Below are positions 19,605 to 29,351 of a stretch of DNA of 64,000 nucleotides, piece by piece; the stretch's first letter is position 1; every line of letters starts with the position of its first letter. The stretch is from Clostridiales bacterium. Its GTDB lineage: Bacteria; Bacillota; Clostridia; Oscillospirales; Acutalibacteraceae. Location: assembly GCA_012840445.1 (NCBI GenBank), contig DULI01000007.1:186001-250000 (forward strand). Reading direction: 5' to 3'. The position numbers were made by a program, and so were the translations under genes. Under the pieces are notes generated by a model, which saw nothing but the letters and a program-made list of their open reading frames with translations, searched no databases and was not told the origin of the DNA.

Positions 19605-21054
19605 AAAATTCCTTCACTCTTTCTTTTCGGCGTAAAATCTCTTTAAAACGGGAAACGTACTCATATGGGTACTTAAAATTGAATACCCGCTCAATATAGC
19701 TGCCACAGGGCTGCTTTAATTTTGTGACCGCAGCCGCGCCAGCGCCAAGGATAGTGTGAGTCTCATCCATAATATATACATTGTACAGGCCTTCATATCC
19801 CTTTTTTGCATATCCAACATTTTCAAGGTTGTCGACCATTTTAGCCTGTCGATACATATAGTAGGGCAAAAAACCGCTGGATTCAAGCTTTTGATTTGCA
19901 AGCTCCAGCATTTGCGCGGCTGTCCTGGCTTCATGCACAGGCATACCTTCGGCGCTTGAAAGCCTTGAAGACCTTTTGAATGACAGGGTATGAACAGTAA
20001 CACTTTCAGGATTAAGTCCTAAAATTTCATCCACCGTTTTAGAAAAGCTTTCAAGCGTATCGCTGGGGAGCCCAGCAATCAAATCCATATTGATATTATT
20101 AAAGCCTAAACTTCTTGCTAGTTTAAAAGCCTCAACCGTCTGCTGCGAGGTATGCTTTCGCCCTATCGCCATGAGTACATTATCGTTCATGGATTGCGGA
20201 TTAATACTAATTCTAGTGGCACCGCCTTGCTTTATTGCCTCAAGCCTCTCAATCGTTATAGTATCAGGGCGGCCCGCCTCAACGGTGTATTCGCGCAGTG
20301 TGGATAAGTCGAAACAGTCCGACACCGTTTTCATAATCTGGGTAAGCTGCGGCTGGTTTAAGACGGTAGGTGTCCCGCCCCCCATATATATGGTCTCGAT
20401 TCTCAAACCGCAGTCTTTTGCAATTCTTGCAGTATACTCAAGCTCTTGGCAAATCAAATCAACATAATCGGGTATTAATCGCTTTGCCTTGTCAACAGAA
20501 TGGGAGACAAAGGAACAATATGAACAACGGCTTGGGCAAAAGGGAATGGATATATACAAACTGTACGATTCGGGTCTTGAAAGGTTAATTATTGTCTCTT
20601 CGCCCTCGAGCGCAGATAGGCAAAGCTTGATTTTGGAATCATTGACAAACAGCTTTTGCTTAAAATACTGGGCAGCCCTTTCCCTGCCATATTCCTCAAT
20701 TAGTCTTCTCATAAGCTTTGCGGGCCGAACACCGGTGAGTATCCCCCATTCGGGCACATATCCAGTGATTTCGGTCAGGCATTCAAACAAAAGCACTGCA
20801 AGAATGCGCTCGCACTCGTCGTAATACTCGGGATTATCGTTTGCTAATTCCGCACTTCTGCGCATTTGCTTTTGGTCTATTATCAGGCTAACCGAAAGTG
20901 TTGTGGAAGTACTGCCCTTGTCAAGTTCCGTAATTATAATTCTGTCCGACTCCTGACACTCGGTCTTTACAATAATACTTTCATCGGGGTAGAAAACCAT
21001 GCATAGTTTTTGCAGTTCATAACCAAATGTATGGTTTTTAGTAATCAGCAACAT
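19573..21054 (-). CDS. hemZ: Coproporphyrinogen III oxidase-like radical SAM protein HemZ
   Basis: A 493-residue radical SAM enzyme with the HemN/HemW-type cluster motif CPSRCSYCSF (about residues 172-181), the glycine motif YMGGGTPTVL, and VEAGRPDTI and RISINPQSMND that bind SAM. The N-terminal 150 residues are the HemZ-specific extension. HemZ is annotated as oxygen-independent coproporphyrinogen dehydrogenase, but no haem pathway gene is seen nearby and some members may be haem chaperones like HemW. It overlaps the upstream hydrolase gene by 17 bases. Confidence 0.9.
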   Translation of the reverse strand: MLLITKNHTFGYELQKLCMVFYPDESIIVKTECQESDRIIITELDKGSTSTTLSVSLIIDQKQMRRSAELANDNPEYYDECERILAVLLFECLTEITGYVPEWGILTGVRPAKLMRRLIEEYGRERAAQYFKQKLFVNDSKIKLCLSALEGEETIINLSRPESYSLYISIPFCPSRCSYCSFVSHSVDKAKRLIPDYVDLICQELEYTARIAKDCGLRIETIYMGGGTPTVLNQPQLTQIMKTVSDCFDLSTLREYTVEAGRPDTITIERLEAIKQGGATRISINPQSMNDNVLMAIGRKHTSQQTVEAFKLARSLGFNNINMDLIAGLPSDTLESFSKTVDEILGLNPESVTVHTLSFKRSSRLSSAEGMPVHEARTAAQMLELANQKLESSGFLPYYMYRQAKMVDNLENVGYAKKGYEGLYNVYIMDETHTILGAGAAAVTKLKQPCGSYIERVFNFKYPYEYVSRFKEILRRKERVKEFYEQYRIPEDR

Positions 21055-21679
21055 TATTTATATTCATTCCCATATAAGGATTTGTCTTTTTTTCAATGTC
21101 GAGTTCGGTTTCGGGTCCGTGACCCGGGTATACTTTATAGTTTTGCTTTAAGTTCTTTAACTTATTTAAAGATTGCAATAACTGTGCGTAATTTCCTGTA
21201 GGAAGGTCGGTCCTCCCCACATCCCCCTTAAACAGGGTGTCGCCACTGAACATCAAATCTCCAATGATATAACAGACGCATCCGGCGGTATGCCCCGGAG
21301 TGTGAATTACTTTAACAGTCATCCCGCCAACCTCTAACTCATCGTTATCTTTAAGCAGCAGGTCCGGGGGCGATGTTATTTGCCTGCCGTCGTGTACATA
21401 TCTGAAAAGGCTTGCCTCAGCGCTTTCAAGACCTATGGCGTCCAGCTCATGCATTGCGATTTGGGCTTTGCAGGCCTGTTTCAATTCCACTGCGCCACCC
21501 AAATGGTCGGCATGACGGTGGGTAAGTAGTATCAGTTTAATGTTATCCCTGTTTTTCATCACATAGTCTTTTAAAGTTTGGTTATATACACCTGGGTCTA
21601 TGATAATTATATTCCCTTCGGAACTTACCGCATAACAATTTGCCATAACAGGTCCCAAATCTAGCTTTTCAATTCGCAT
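21038..21679 (-). CDS. MBL-fold metallo-hydrolase (glyoxalase II-like)
   Basis: A 213-residue metallo-beta-lactamase fold protein. Metal ligands are visible in THRHADHLGG, in HTPGHTAGC, the bridging Asp in FSGDTLF and the C-terminal PGHGPETEL. It resembles YqgX/YcbL-type hydroxyacylglutathione hydrolases. The conserved position between dtd and hemZ is typical for Clostridia. The physiological thioester is unknown. Confidence 0.9.
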   Translation of the reverse strand: MRIEKLDLGPVMANCYAVSSEGNIIIIDPGVYNQTLKDYVMKNRDNIKLILLTHRHADHLGGAVELKQACKAQIAMHELDAIGLESAEASLFRYVHDGRQITSPPDLLLKDNDELEVGGMTVKVIHTPGHTAGCVCYIIGDLMFSGDTLFKGDVGRTDLPTGNYAQLLQSLNKLKNLKQNYKVYPGHGPETELDIEKKTNPYMGMNINNVADY

Positions 21680-21693
21680 TCAAAACACCGCCT

Positions 21694-22152
21694 TTAATCC
21701 TTTTTCCATGTATCGGTATCCAATATTACTGTAACCGGTCCATCGTTGCAAAGGGCAACCTTCATGTCGGCGCCAAATATTCCGGTTTCAACTCGTTTTA
21801 CACCGGCGATTTTTAGCTTTTCGGCATAAAGATTGTAAAGCTCGCACGCCCTTTTAGGCTCCATTGCATTAGAAAAGGAGGGCCTGTTTCCCTTTCTGGT
21901 ATCGGCGCAAAGAGTAAAATTCGACACCACCAAAACATCTCCGCCCACATCCAACAGGGATAAATTCATCTTGTCATCCGAATCGCTGAAAATTCTAAGA
22001 GCCGCTGTTTTTTTAGCCAGCAATTCGGCCTCCCGCTCGGTGTCATCAAAGTATATGCCTAACAATATCATAAAGCCATGATCTATACTGGATATTATCT
22101 TTCCATCCACTTCAACCGAAGCTTTCAATACCCGCTGTATAACCGCCTTCAT
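21694..22152 (-). CDS. dtd: D-aminoacyl-tRNA deacylase
   Basis: A 152-residue DTD that removes D-amino acids (and glycine) mischarged on tRNA. The N-terminus MKAVIQRVLKASVEVDG, the SNFTLCADTRKGNRPSF motif with the catalytic-site residues, and the C-terminal NDGPVTVILDT (the Gly-cisPro-type loop) are all present. It starts 12 bases after relA in the same operon. Confidence 0.97.
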   Translation of the reverse strand: MKAVIQRVLKASVEVDGKIISSIDHGFMILLGIYFDDTEREAELLAKKTAALRIFSDSDDKMNLSLLDVGGDVLVVSNFTLCADTRKGNRPSFSNAMEPKRACELYNLYAEKLKIAGVKRVETGIFGADMKVALCNDGPVTVILDTDTWKKD

Positions 22153-22164
22153 ATCAGACCTCTG

Positions 22165-24345
22165 CTATTGATTGGTTCTTTCAATACTTATTACCCCTGG
22201 CACCTTTTCCAGTCTGCTGCATATATTTTTTAGGTGTTCAACATTTTCGGTACTTACGGTAACATTGATTATACAGTTGCCACCTTTAACCTCTCTCGCC
22301 AAAACCGAGTGAATGGCAACTCTTAAATTAGACAAGGTCATGGTAACATCAGCAAGAATTCCATTCCGGTCCAGCGCAAATATCTGAATTGAAGATTTAA
22401 AGAAGGATTTATGGACATCCGACCATTTTGCCCTGACCCAACGTTCGGGCTCGGGTGCCTGTGAGATGTCACTGGGGACATTTTTGCAGTCCCGTTTGTG
22501 GACCGACACACCGTGTCCTCTGGTTATATAACCTATTATTTCGTCCCCCGGAAGCGGGGTACAGCACCTAGATAGTTTGACCAATACATTGTCAACGCCC
22601 TCAATAATAACTCCGTCAGAAGACCTTGTGGTCTTTTTTGTGGTAATATAGTCGGTTATTTGAATATTGTTGCTCTTTACTAATTTATTGTATTCCTCTT
22701 TAATCCTCGGCATAATTCTTGCAAGAGAAATGCCGTTGTATCCAATAGCCGCATAAAAATCTTCAATGCTGTTGCGGTGCTGGCGTTTTGCAATATCCAG
22801 CAAAAATTTTTCCATTTCTTCTTCGGTAAGCTTAATTCCGTTGCGGGCGAATTCCTTTTCAATTTCTTCCTTGCCGGCAGCAATATTCTCGGCACGCTTT
22901 TCTTTTTTGAACCACGCCCTGATTTTGTTTTTTGCCTGGCTGGTCTTTACAATATTAAGCCAGTCCCGGCTTGGACCGTGGCCCGGCTGGTTGGTGGTAA
23001 GGATCTCTATAACCTCGCCGGTTTTAATTTCATAGTTGATAGGAACAATGCGCCCATCGACCTTGGCGCCCACCATCCTGTTGCCAACTTCGCTGTGAAT
23101 TGCATACGCAAAATCGATAACAGTTGACCCAACTGGGAGGCTAATAACATCGCCTTTGGGAGTAACCGCAAAGACATCCTCCTGGGCAAGGTCGGTCTTA
23201 ATGGTTTGCACAATCTCTTCGGCATCATCGGCTTCCTTTTGGGTATCCAGAATCTGCCTAATCCATGCAAGGCGCTCTTCCATCTTTTCGTCTGATTTCT
23301 GAATACCCTCTTTGTACTTCCAGTGCGCGGCAATTCCGTATTCAGCCGTATAATGCATTTCCCATGTTCTTATCTGTATTTCAAATGGCACGCCCTCGCG
23401 GCCAATTACCGTGGTATGCAGTGACTGATACATATTTGGCTTGGGGGTGGAGATATAATCCTTAAACCGTCCCGGTATCGGACGAAATATGTCGTGCATA
23501 ACACCCAGAATATTGTAGCAGTCGGCAACCGTATCGGTAATAATGCGGACAGCGTATATATCGTAAATTTCATCAAAGGACCTGCCCTGCATGTACGCCT
23601 TTCGGTATATCCCGTGAATGGATTTGACTCTCCACTCAATATGCACATTGGGAACAACATCTTGAATTCTGTTTCTTATGCGCTCTATAACTTCCTTTAA
23701 AAACTTTTCTCTGAATTCCTTTTTGGATTCAAGGTGCTGTTCAATTTCCTGATAGGCTACCGGATCCAGATGCTTGATGGCAAGATCCTCAAGCTCCTCT
23801 TTGACTGCACGGATTCCAAGCCTGTGCGCTATAGGGGCATAGATTTCAAGTGTTTCAAGCGATTTGTCCCTCTGTTTTTGCTCCGGCAGCGCATCTATGG
23901 TTCGCAGGTTATGAAGCCGGTCGGCAAGTTTTATAATAATTACCCGTATGTCCTCGGACATTGCTATCAACATTTTTCGGACATTTTCTGCCTGTTGCTG
24001 TTCTTTAGTTGACACCGGAATTTTGCCAAGTTTGGTCACCCCGTCGACAAGATTAGCCACATTTTTGCCAAAATCTTTGGCTATCTCATCCAGGGTTACC
24101 GGGGTATCCTCCACGACGTCATGCAGAAGCGCTGCTACTATGGACTCGGTATCCATTCCAAGGGATGCCAGGATGCATGCAACCGCAAAGGGATGGCATG
24201 AGTATGGCTCGCCCGAACAACGTTTTTGGCCTTCATGGGCAGATACACATTTGTCATAGGCTTTGCGTATTAAATCAAGGTCATAGTTACCCTTCTGGTT
24301 TTTAAGCATGTCTACCAATATTTCAAAATTATTTATATCGCCCAT
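22165..24345 (-). CDS. relA: Bifunctional (p)ppGpp synthetase/hydrolase Rel
   Basis: A 726-residue long RSH enzyme that makes and degrades (p)ppGpp in the stringent response. Domains in order: HD hydrolase (about 25-180, with LHDVVEDT and ADRLHNLRT), synthetase (about 235-345, with DIYAVRIITD and YQSLHTTVIG), TGS (about 390-450), a helical region, a zinc-finger-type segment with RCCTPLPGDEI, and a C-terminal ACT domain. All catalytic motifs of both activities look intact. Its start overlaps the end of recJ by 13 bases. Confidence 0.98.
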   Translation of the reverse strand: MGDINNFEILVDMLKNQKGNYDLDLIRKAYDKCVSAHEGQKRCSGEPYSCHPFAVACILASLGMDTESIVAALLHDVVEDTPVTLDEIAKDFGKNVANLVDGVTKLGKIPVSTKEQQQAENVRKMLIAMSEDIRVIIIKLADRLHNLRTIDALPEQKQRDKSLETLEIYAPIAHRLGIRAVKEELEDLAIKHLDPVAYQEIEQHLESKKEFREKFLKEVIERIRNRIQDVVPNVHIEWRVKSIHGIYRKAYMQGRSFDEIYDIYAVRIITDTVADCYNILGVMHDIFRPIPGRFKDYISTPKPNMYQSLHTTVIGREGVPFEIQIRTWEMHYTAEYGIAAHWKYKEGIQKSDEKMEERLAWIRQILDTQKEADDAEEIVQTIKTDLAQEDVFAVTPKGDVISLPVGSTVIDFAYAIHSEVGNRMVGAKVDGRIVPINYEIKTGEVIEILTTNQPGHGPSRDWLNIVKTSQAKNKIRAWFKKEKRAENIAAGKEEIEKEFARNGIKLTEEEMEKFLLDIAKRQHRNSIEDFYAAIGYNGISLARIMPRIKEEYNKLVKSNNIQITDYITTKKTTRSSDGVIIEGVDNVLVKLSRCCTPLPGDEIIGYITRGHGVSVHKRDCKNVPSDISQAPEPERWVRAKWSDVHKSFFKSSIQIFALDRNGILADVTMTLSNLRVAIHSVLAREVKGGNCIINVTVSTENVEHLKNICSRLEKVPGVISIERTNQ

Positions 24346-26381
24346 GACTCCACCCCATTTGAAACGGTATCAAGGTAACTCAAAATTTTAGAGTCTGAAA
24401 GGTTTATCTTCTCGCCACTATTAAGTAAAGACAGCTGAAAATAATTCCCGTTGATTTGTATTATACCCATCTCTAAAAGCACATCAACGCATATTCTGAG
24501 TTTTCCAAAGCCTATTCTGTCAAACAGCTTGTATAACAAGCTTATTATATTCAGCTGCTTATGCTTGTTTGCCCTTATGCATCTGAAAACCAACGCCAGG
24601 TCCTCGCGCCCGGGTCTTAACACTGCTGCCTCCCGCTGATTGATTTCCCCCCTGCGGTAGGCGTCGTATAATCTTACCTCGTCAAATAACCTGTCCTGAT
24701 CAATTCCGGAAGGCCTTAAAGCCTTAATCTGGACCGACAGATAGCGTTTTCCGTTATATAAATTGACACTTAAAGAGACAGCCAAATCAACAATATCTCC
24801 CTGTTCGAAGGGGAACTGCTCGGGAGTTGCAGAAAACATTACCGCATTAATTACAGCTTCGTTTCTTGATAAGGTGAGCCGCAGATGGCCCGAACCCACT
24901 GGGGCAATTTTTTCGATTTTCATATTAAAAAGGCCAAACAATGGTGTGGGATTGCAGTGTCCAAAAGGCTCCAACGCTGACAATACGTCAGCAAGCTCTA
25001 CCGACAGTGCTGCCGGGTTTATTTTACAGTCAAGCTTAAGCACCGGAACCGGCATGTCGCATCCAGCCGCATATTGGTTAATATCATGTCTAAAGCGTTC
25101 TATATCTTCAGTTTTTATGGTCAGTCCCGCCGCTAGGCTATGCCCACCAAAACGCAGAAGCATATGGGAACACGATTTAATCGCATCCAAAAGGTGAAAG
25201 CCGTCGATACTCCTTCCCGAACCGGTAGCAGTATCGCCGCTCACTGAAAAAATAATGCAAGGCTTGCCATACCTTTCTACAAGTTTTGATGCGGCAATTC
25301 CCACAATTCCTTGGTGCCAGCCCTCGCCAGCCACCACTATGACCCGGTCAAACTCATAACCTTTTTGTTCAATCTGCTGGCATGCCTCGACTACTATTTT
25401 CTGTTCAAGCATTTGACGTCGGGCGTTTTCCTCGCACAACTGGTTGGCTATTTCCAGAGCCTTTCCATAATCGTCCTCAAGCAGCATATTTACTACACGC
25501 TGTGCATCGCTCATGCGGCCGGCGGTATTAATTCTCGGGGCAATAATAAACGAAACTTTGCCGGTATTCAACTCCTTACCGTTAAGGCCACAGGCCTCAA
25601 ATAAGGCATTAATACCGGTTCGCTTTGGATTTTTTAGTATTTTCAGACCTTCCCGGACTATAACGCGGTTCTCGGATACTATGGGCATGATATCGGCGAC
25701 AGTTCCAATAGCTAACAGATCGGCATATTTGTGTATTAATTCCTCAGGCGGCAAATTTTCCAGCGCGCATACCAGTTTAAATGCTACACCAACGCCTGCC
25801 AAGTCTTTAAACGAACTATTGCAGTCCAAACGGTGAGGATCCACCACCGCTACTGCATTGGGAAGCTGCCCTGTGGGAAGGTGATGGTCGGTAATTACCA
25901 CATCAATTCCAATACTGTTGGCATGGTCAACGGCTTCAACGGCGTTGATTCCATTGTCAACAGTAATTATCAACGACACACCCTTTGATTTTAAGTAATC
26001 TACCGAATTAATGTTCATGCCGAAACCTTCGCCTTCCCGGTCGGGTATGTAAAACACCACATCTGCACCGCGTTTTTGCAGATATCCGTAAAGCAGTGCA
26101 GTTGCGGTCACTCCATCGCAGTCATAGTCACCATAAACTGCAATTCTTTCTTTTTTTTCAATTGCGGAGTTTATCCTGTTGGCGGCGATTTGCATATCGG
26201 CTATAACAAACGGGTCTTCAATAATGATTTCGTCACTCAAAAATTCCTCAAGTTCATATGGGTCGGTATAACCCCTGGAATATGCAATTAAGGCTACAAG
26301 CGGGTCTATATCAAGCTCTTTGGCCAACATATTCGCGCTTTGTTTATCAATTTTTGCAACCTGCCATTTCTTAAGACCCAC
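24333..26381 (-). CDS. recJ: Single-stranded-DNA-specific exonuclease RecJ
   Basis: A 682-residue 5'-3' exonuclease for mismatch and recombination repair. DHH-family motifs are present: YGDYDCDGVTATALL, IITVDNGI and ITDHHLPTG. The DHHA1 part has RFGGHSLAAGL. An OB-fold follows, then an extra C-terminal stretch of about 110 residues seen in clostridial RecJ. The start is GTG with a GGCGG-type site. It is the first gene of the recJ-relA-dtd-MBL-hemZ-kinase operon. Confidence 0.96.
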   Translation of the reverse strand: MGLKKWQVAKIDKQSANMLAKELDIDPLVALIAYSRGYTDPYELEEFLSDEIIIEDPFVIADMQIAANRINSAIEKKERIAVYGDYDCDGVTATALLYGYLQKRGADVVFYIPDREGEGFGMNINSVDYLKSKGVSLIITVDNGINAVEAVDHANSIGIDVVITDHHLPTGQLPNAVAVVDPHRLDCNSSFKDLAGVGVAFKLVCALENLPPEELIHKYADLLAIGTVADIMPIVSENRVIVREGLKILKNPKRTGINALFEACGLNGKELNTGKVSFIIAPRINTAGRMSDAQRVVNMLLEDDYGKALEIANQLCEENARRQMLEQKIVVEACQQIEQKGYEFDRVIVVAGEGWHQGIVGIAASKLVERYGKPCIIFSVSGDTATGSGRSIDGFHLLDAIKSCSHMLLRFGGHSLAAGLTIKTEDIERFRHDINQYAAGCDMPVPVLKLDCKINPAALSVELADVLSALEPFGHCNPTPLFGLFNMKIEKIAPVGSGHLRLTLSRNEAVINAVMFSATPEQFPFEQGDIVDLAVSLSVNLYNGKRYLSVQIKALRPSGIDQDRLFDEVRLYDAYRRGEINQREAAVLRPGREDLALVFRCIRANKHKQLNIISLLYKLFDRIGFGKLRICVDVLLEMGIIQINGNYFQLSLLNSGEKINLSDSKILSYLDTVSNGVESWAI

Positions 26382-26504
26382 ATCTTCACCGCCTTTTTAC
26401 CATAAATATTATATATTCTACCATTTATATGTCTGTTTAGCAATTATTATACCGTATACTCCCGAAAATTTCACATATCCATCATTTTTGCTTTAATTAT
26501 AATA

Positions 26505-26531
26505 AATAGACCGGGAAACCCCCGATCTATT
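26505..26531 (-). terminator. Terminator of the proB-proA-membrane protein operon
   Basis: AATAGA and a G-rich inner arm pair with CCC and TCTATT. The hairpin overlaps the stop codon of the last gene and is followed by an AT-rich tract on the minus strand. Confidence 0.5.
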
Positions 26532-27219
26532 GCTCTATGTATTCTATGCTTTTAATGTAGTTACCGTCTTTTGAATCTGCAAACCTAAAGTTCATACATC
26601 CGGCGCCCAAATTTTCCGACTCGGTTTCATATAGGTCAACCCGAACACATATTTCGCCTTTCTTTTTAGATATATCAACCACTTTAGGCCTATACTTTCC
26701 GTTAAGACCTGTGGCTGGTATGTGATAGGAATTGTCGCTATCGTTGTATCTAAATAAAATAGCTTCAAGAAAAAAGCTTTTATGCTCCAGTTTTATATCG
26801 TTTCCAAAAAGCTGCCGGCATTTTGTTTCAACCAAATCAGCTGAGACCATCATAAGCCCGTTTATATCATACGGCAGTTCAACAGACTCATCAAGCAGTA
26901 TTGACACGATTGACGCCTTTACTAAATAAAGTTTATCTGCCTTTTCTATATTTTCAAACGGCACAGGTTCAACCATAACAACCGGGGTGAGCAACTGTTC
27001 GTAATACCCGGCAGATTCGGCAAACTCTTTGCTTCTAGAGTTATTCACATGATTAACAACAATTAAAACAATTGAAACCAACCCGAAAACCGCAAGCAAC
27101 AAAATCACAAGTCCTAAAGGGGCAGCCCATTTAGGCCCCTCCTGTGGAGACGGTATACCATGCTTTTTGCGGGTAAGCATAGAAATATTTTCGGTTTTGG
27201 TTTCAGCGTGGGTATCCAT
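26527..27219 (-). CDS. Hypothetical single-pass membrane protein
   Basis: A 230-residue protein with a cytoplasmic N-terminus (about 1-32), one hydrophobic helix (about 33-58, PLGLVILLLAVFGLVSIVLIV) and an extracellular domain of about 170 residues. The domain is mixed alpha/beta with charged segments and the phrase TGLNGKYRPKVVDISKKKG. I do not recognise the family. It lies 17 bases after proA with an AGGAGGG site, so it is probably cotranscribed with proline synthesis genes, but no functional link is evident. Confidence 0.75.
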   Translation of the reverse strand: MDTHAETKTENISMLTRKKHGIPSPQEGPKWAAPLGLVILLLAVFGLVSIVLIVVNHVNNSRSKEFAESAGYYEQLLTPVVMVEPVPFENIEKADKLYLVKASIVSILLDESVELPYDINGLMMVSADLVETKCRQLFGNDIKLEHKSFFLEAILFRYNDSDNSYHIPATGLNGKYRPKVVDISKKKGEICVRVDLYETESENLGAGCMNFRFADSKDGNYIKSIEYIEQ

Positions 27220-27236
27220 ATATACCCTCCTTTAAT

Positions 27237-28484
27237 TTACCGTACCTGTCCCTCGCCACGAACGATATATTTCATGCTGGTCAGTTCGCTGAGTCCCATA
27301 GGGCCCCTTGCGTGTAGTTTCTGCGTGGAAATTCCAATTTCCGCACCAAACCCAAACTGACCGCCGTCGGTAAAACGTGTTGAGGCATTGACATAAACCG
27401 CCGCAGCGTCAATTTCCCTTTCAAAGCGCCGGGCGTTCTGATAGCTTTCGGTAATAATCCCCTCACTGTGGCCGGTGGAATATTTTGAAATATGCTCGAT
27501 GGCTTGGTCTATACTGTCAACCACCCTGACAGCAAGGATATAATCAAGGAATTCGGTCTTGTAATCTTCTTCGGTTACAGGGACGACCGAATTGCCAAGA
27601 ATCTCGCATGTTTTCTTGCAGCCCCTAATTTGGGTACTCTTTTGGTCAAGCTTCTGTTTAATTACCGGCAGGACTTTTTCGGCTATATCCTTGTGAACCA
27701 ATAAGGTTTCAAGCGCATTGCAAACAGATGGGCGGGAGCATTTCGCATTGTACACAATTTCGGCCGCCATGTTAATATCAGCAGTAGCGTCGACATAAAT
27801 ATGGCAGTTGCCAGCCCCCGTTTCAATAACCGGCACGCGCGAATTCTCAACCACCGCTCTGATAAGGCCGGCGCCTCCCCTTGGGATTAGCACGTCAAGA
27901 TATCCGGAAAGCTGCATAAGCGCGGTGGCCGATTCCCTTGATGTGTCTTCCACAAGCTGTATGCAGTCGGGCGGAAGTCCTGTATCTTCCAAAGCGGCTC
28001 TCATAATCTCAACAATTGCCATGTTGGAATTTATAGCCTCTTTGCCACCTCGGAGAATAACGGCATTGCCCGACTTTATGCAGAGCGCCGCCGCGTCGCA
28101 GGTAACATTCGGCCTTGCTTCATATATTATTCCTATTACACCGAGCGGAACCCTTATTCCGATCAACTGCAGCCCGTTTGGGAGCAGCGTTCCCCGCTCT
28201 ATTCTGCCTACAGGGTCAGGCAGGGCAACAATGTCGGTAACCCCCTGAACCATATCGTTAATACGGGTTTCATTTAATGCAAGTCGGTCGAGCAACGCAT
28301 TAGAAAGCCCTGACTCTTTGCCGTTTTTAAGGTCTATTTCATTGGCGCTGATTATCCTGTCCGCATTCTCACGCAGCATTTGGGCAATATTGAGCAGTGC
28401 CGAGTTTTTTATCTCGGTGGAAGCATTTGCAAGCGTTCTTGACGCAGCTTTTGCCTTTTTTCCCAAGCTTTCTAGCATATTCAT
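27237..28484 (-). CDS. proA: Glutamate-5-semialdehyde dehydrogenase (gamma-glutamyl phosphate reductase)
   Basis: The second enzyme of proline biosynthesis, reducing gamma-glutamyl phosphate with NADPH. The 415-residue aldehyde-dehydrogenase fold protein carries VPLGVIGIIYEARPNVT, GNAVILRGGKEA, RGGAGLI, the catalytic cysteine region NAKCSRPSVCNALET and the C-terminal FGAEIGISTQKLHARGPMG. It follows proB by 21 bases, so the pair is a normal proBA operon. Confidence 0.98.
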   Translation of the reverse strand: MNMLESLGKKAKAASRTLANASTEIKNSALLNIAQMLRENADRIISANEIDLKNGKESGLSNALLDRLALNETRINDMVQGVTDIVALPDPVGRIERGTLLPNGLQLIGIRVPLGVIGIIYEARPNVTCDAAALCIKSGNAVILRGGKEAINSNMAIVEIMRAALEDTGLPPDCIQLVEDTSRESATALMQLSGYLDVLIPRGGAGLIRAVVENSRVPVIETGAGNCHIYVDATADINMAAEIVYNAKCSRPSVCNALETLLVHKDIAEKVLPVIKQKLDQKSTQIRGCKKTCEILGNSVVPVTEEDYKTEFLDYILAVRVVDSIDQAIEHISKYSTGHSEGIITESYQNARRFEREIDAAAVYVNASTRFTDGGQFGFGAEIGISTQKLHARGPMGLSELTSMKYIVRGEGQVR

Positions 28485-28505
28485 GGTACCGCTCCTTTCT
28501 TATTA

Positions 28506-29300
28506 TCATCTATCCTTTGGTAAAAACACAGTCCCTACCCTTGCGCCGTCAAACAAATCATAAAGCTTTTGCGGTTTTTCACCCGACATCACCACCACAG
28601 TCACGCCGTTGCTGGTGGCATAAGCGGCAGCTTCAAGCTTGGTGCGCATGCCTCCGGTTCCCCTGTTGGAACCGGCTCCTCCCGCACCGGCAATCATTTC
28701 GTCGGTAATTTCATTAACACATGCAATAAGTTTTGCATCGGGGTTTTCTTTCGGATCGCAGTCATACAAACCGTCGATATCGGTCATGATAATCAACGCT
28801 TCGGCTTTTGCCAGCACTGCCACTATTGCCGAAAGATTGTCATTATCCCCAAACAGGATTTCTTCAACCGATACCGAGTCATTTTCATTAATAATCGGGA
28901 CCGCGTCCATTTCAAGCAGCGTTTCGATTGTGTTTATAACATTTTGTTTGCGGTCTTCAAATTCAATAACGTCACGATTAATTAAGATTTGTGCTGTTAC
29001 ATACCCGAATTCAGAAAAAAAACGATCGTAGTAACTCATCAAATCGCATTGCCCCACAGCAGCGGCAGCCTGTTTGTATCTTAACTCTTTGGGGCGCTGT
29101 TTGTATCTTAAACGGTTTACACCCACCGCGATTGCGCCGCTGGAAACAATAAGTACTTCTTTCCCGCTGTTTTTAAGGTCACTAATGACCTGGACCAATT
29201 TTTCTATTCTTCTGAAATTGGGGCGGCCATTGCTGTATGTAAGGGTCGAGGTCCCAATCTTTATTACTACCCTTTTGCAATCCTTTATTGATACAGCCAT
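28506..29300 (-). CDS. proB: Glutamate 5-kinase
   Basis: This enzyme phosphorylates L-glutamate as the first step of proline synthesis. The 264-residue amino-acid-kinase domain shows VIKIGTSTLTY, LIVSSGAIAVGVNRL, the substrate loop PIINENDSVSVEEI.FGDND, and the nucleotide site TDIDGLYDCDP and GTGGMRTKLEAA. The C-terminal PUA domain of E. coli ProB is absent, as in many Firmicutes. Confidence 0.97.
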   Translation of the reverse strand: MAVSIKDCKRVVIKIGTSTLTYSNGRPNFRRIEKLVQVISDLKNSGKEVLIVSSGAIAVGVNRLRYKQRPKELRYKQAAAAVGQCDLMSYYDRFFSEFGYVTAQILINRDVIEFEDRKQNVINTIETLLEMDAVPIINENDSVSVEEILFGDNDNLSAIVAVLAKAEALIIMTDIDGLYDCDPKENPDAKLIACVNEITDEMIAGAGGAGSNRGTGGMRTKLEAAAYATSNGVTVVVMSGEKPQKLYDLFDGARVGTVFLPKDR

Positions 29301-29351
29301 TAATATACTCTTGCCTTTCCAATAAATTTTAGATAATTATATCATCAGATT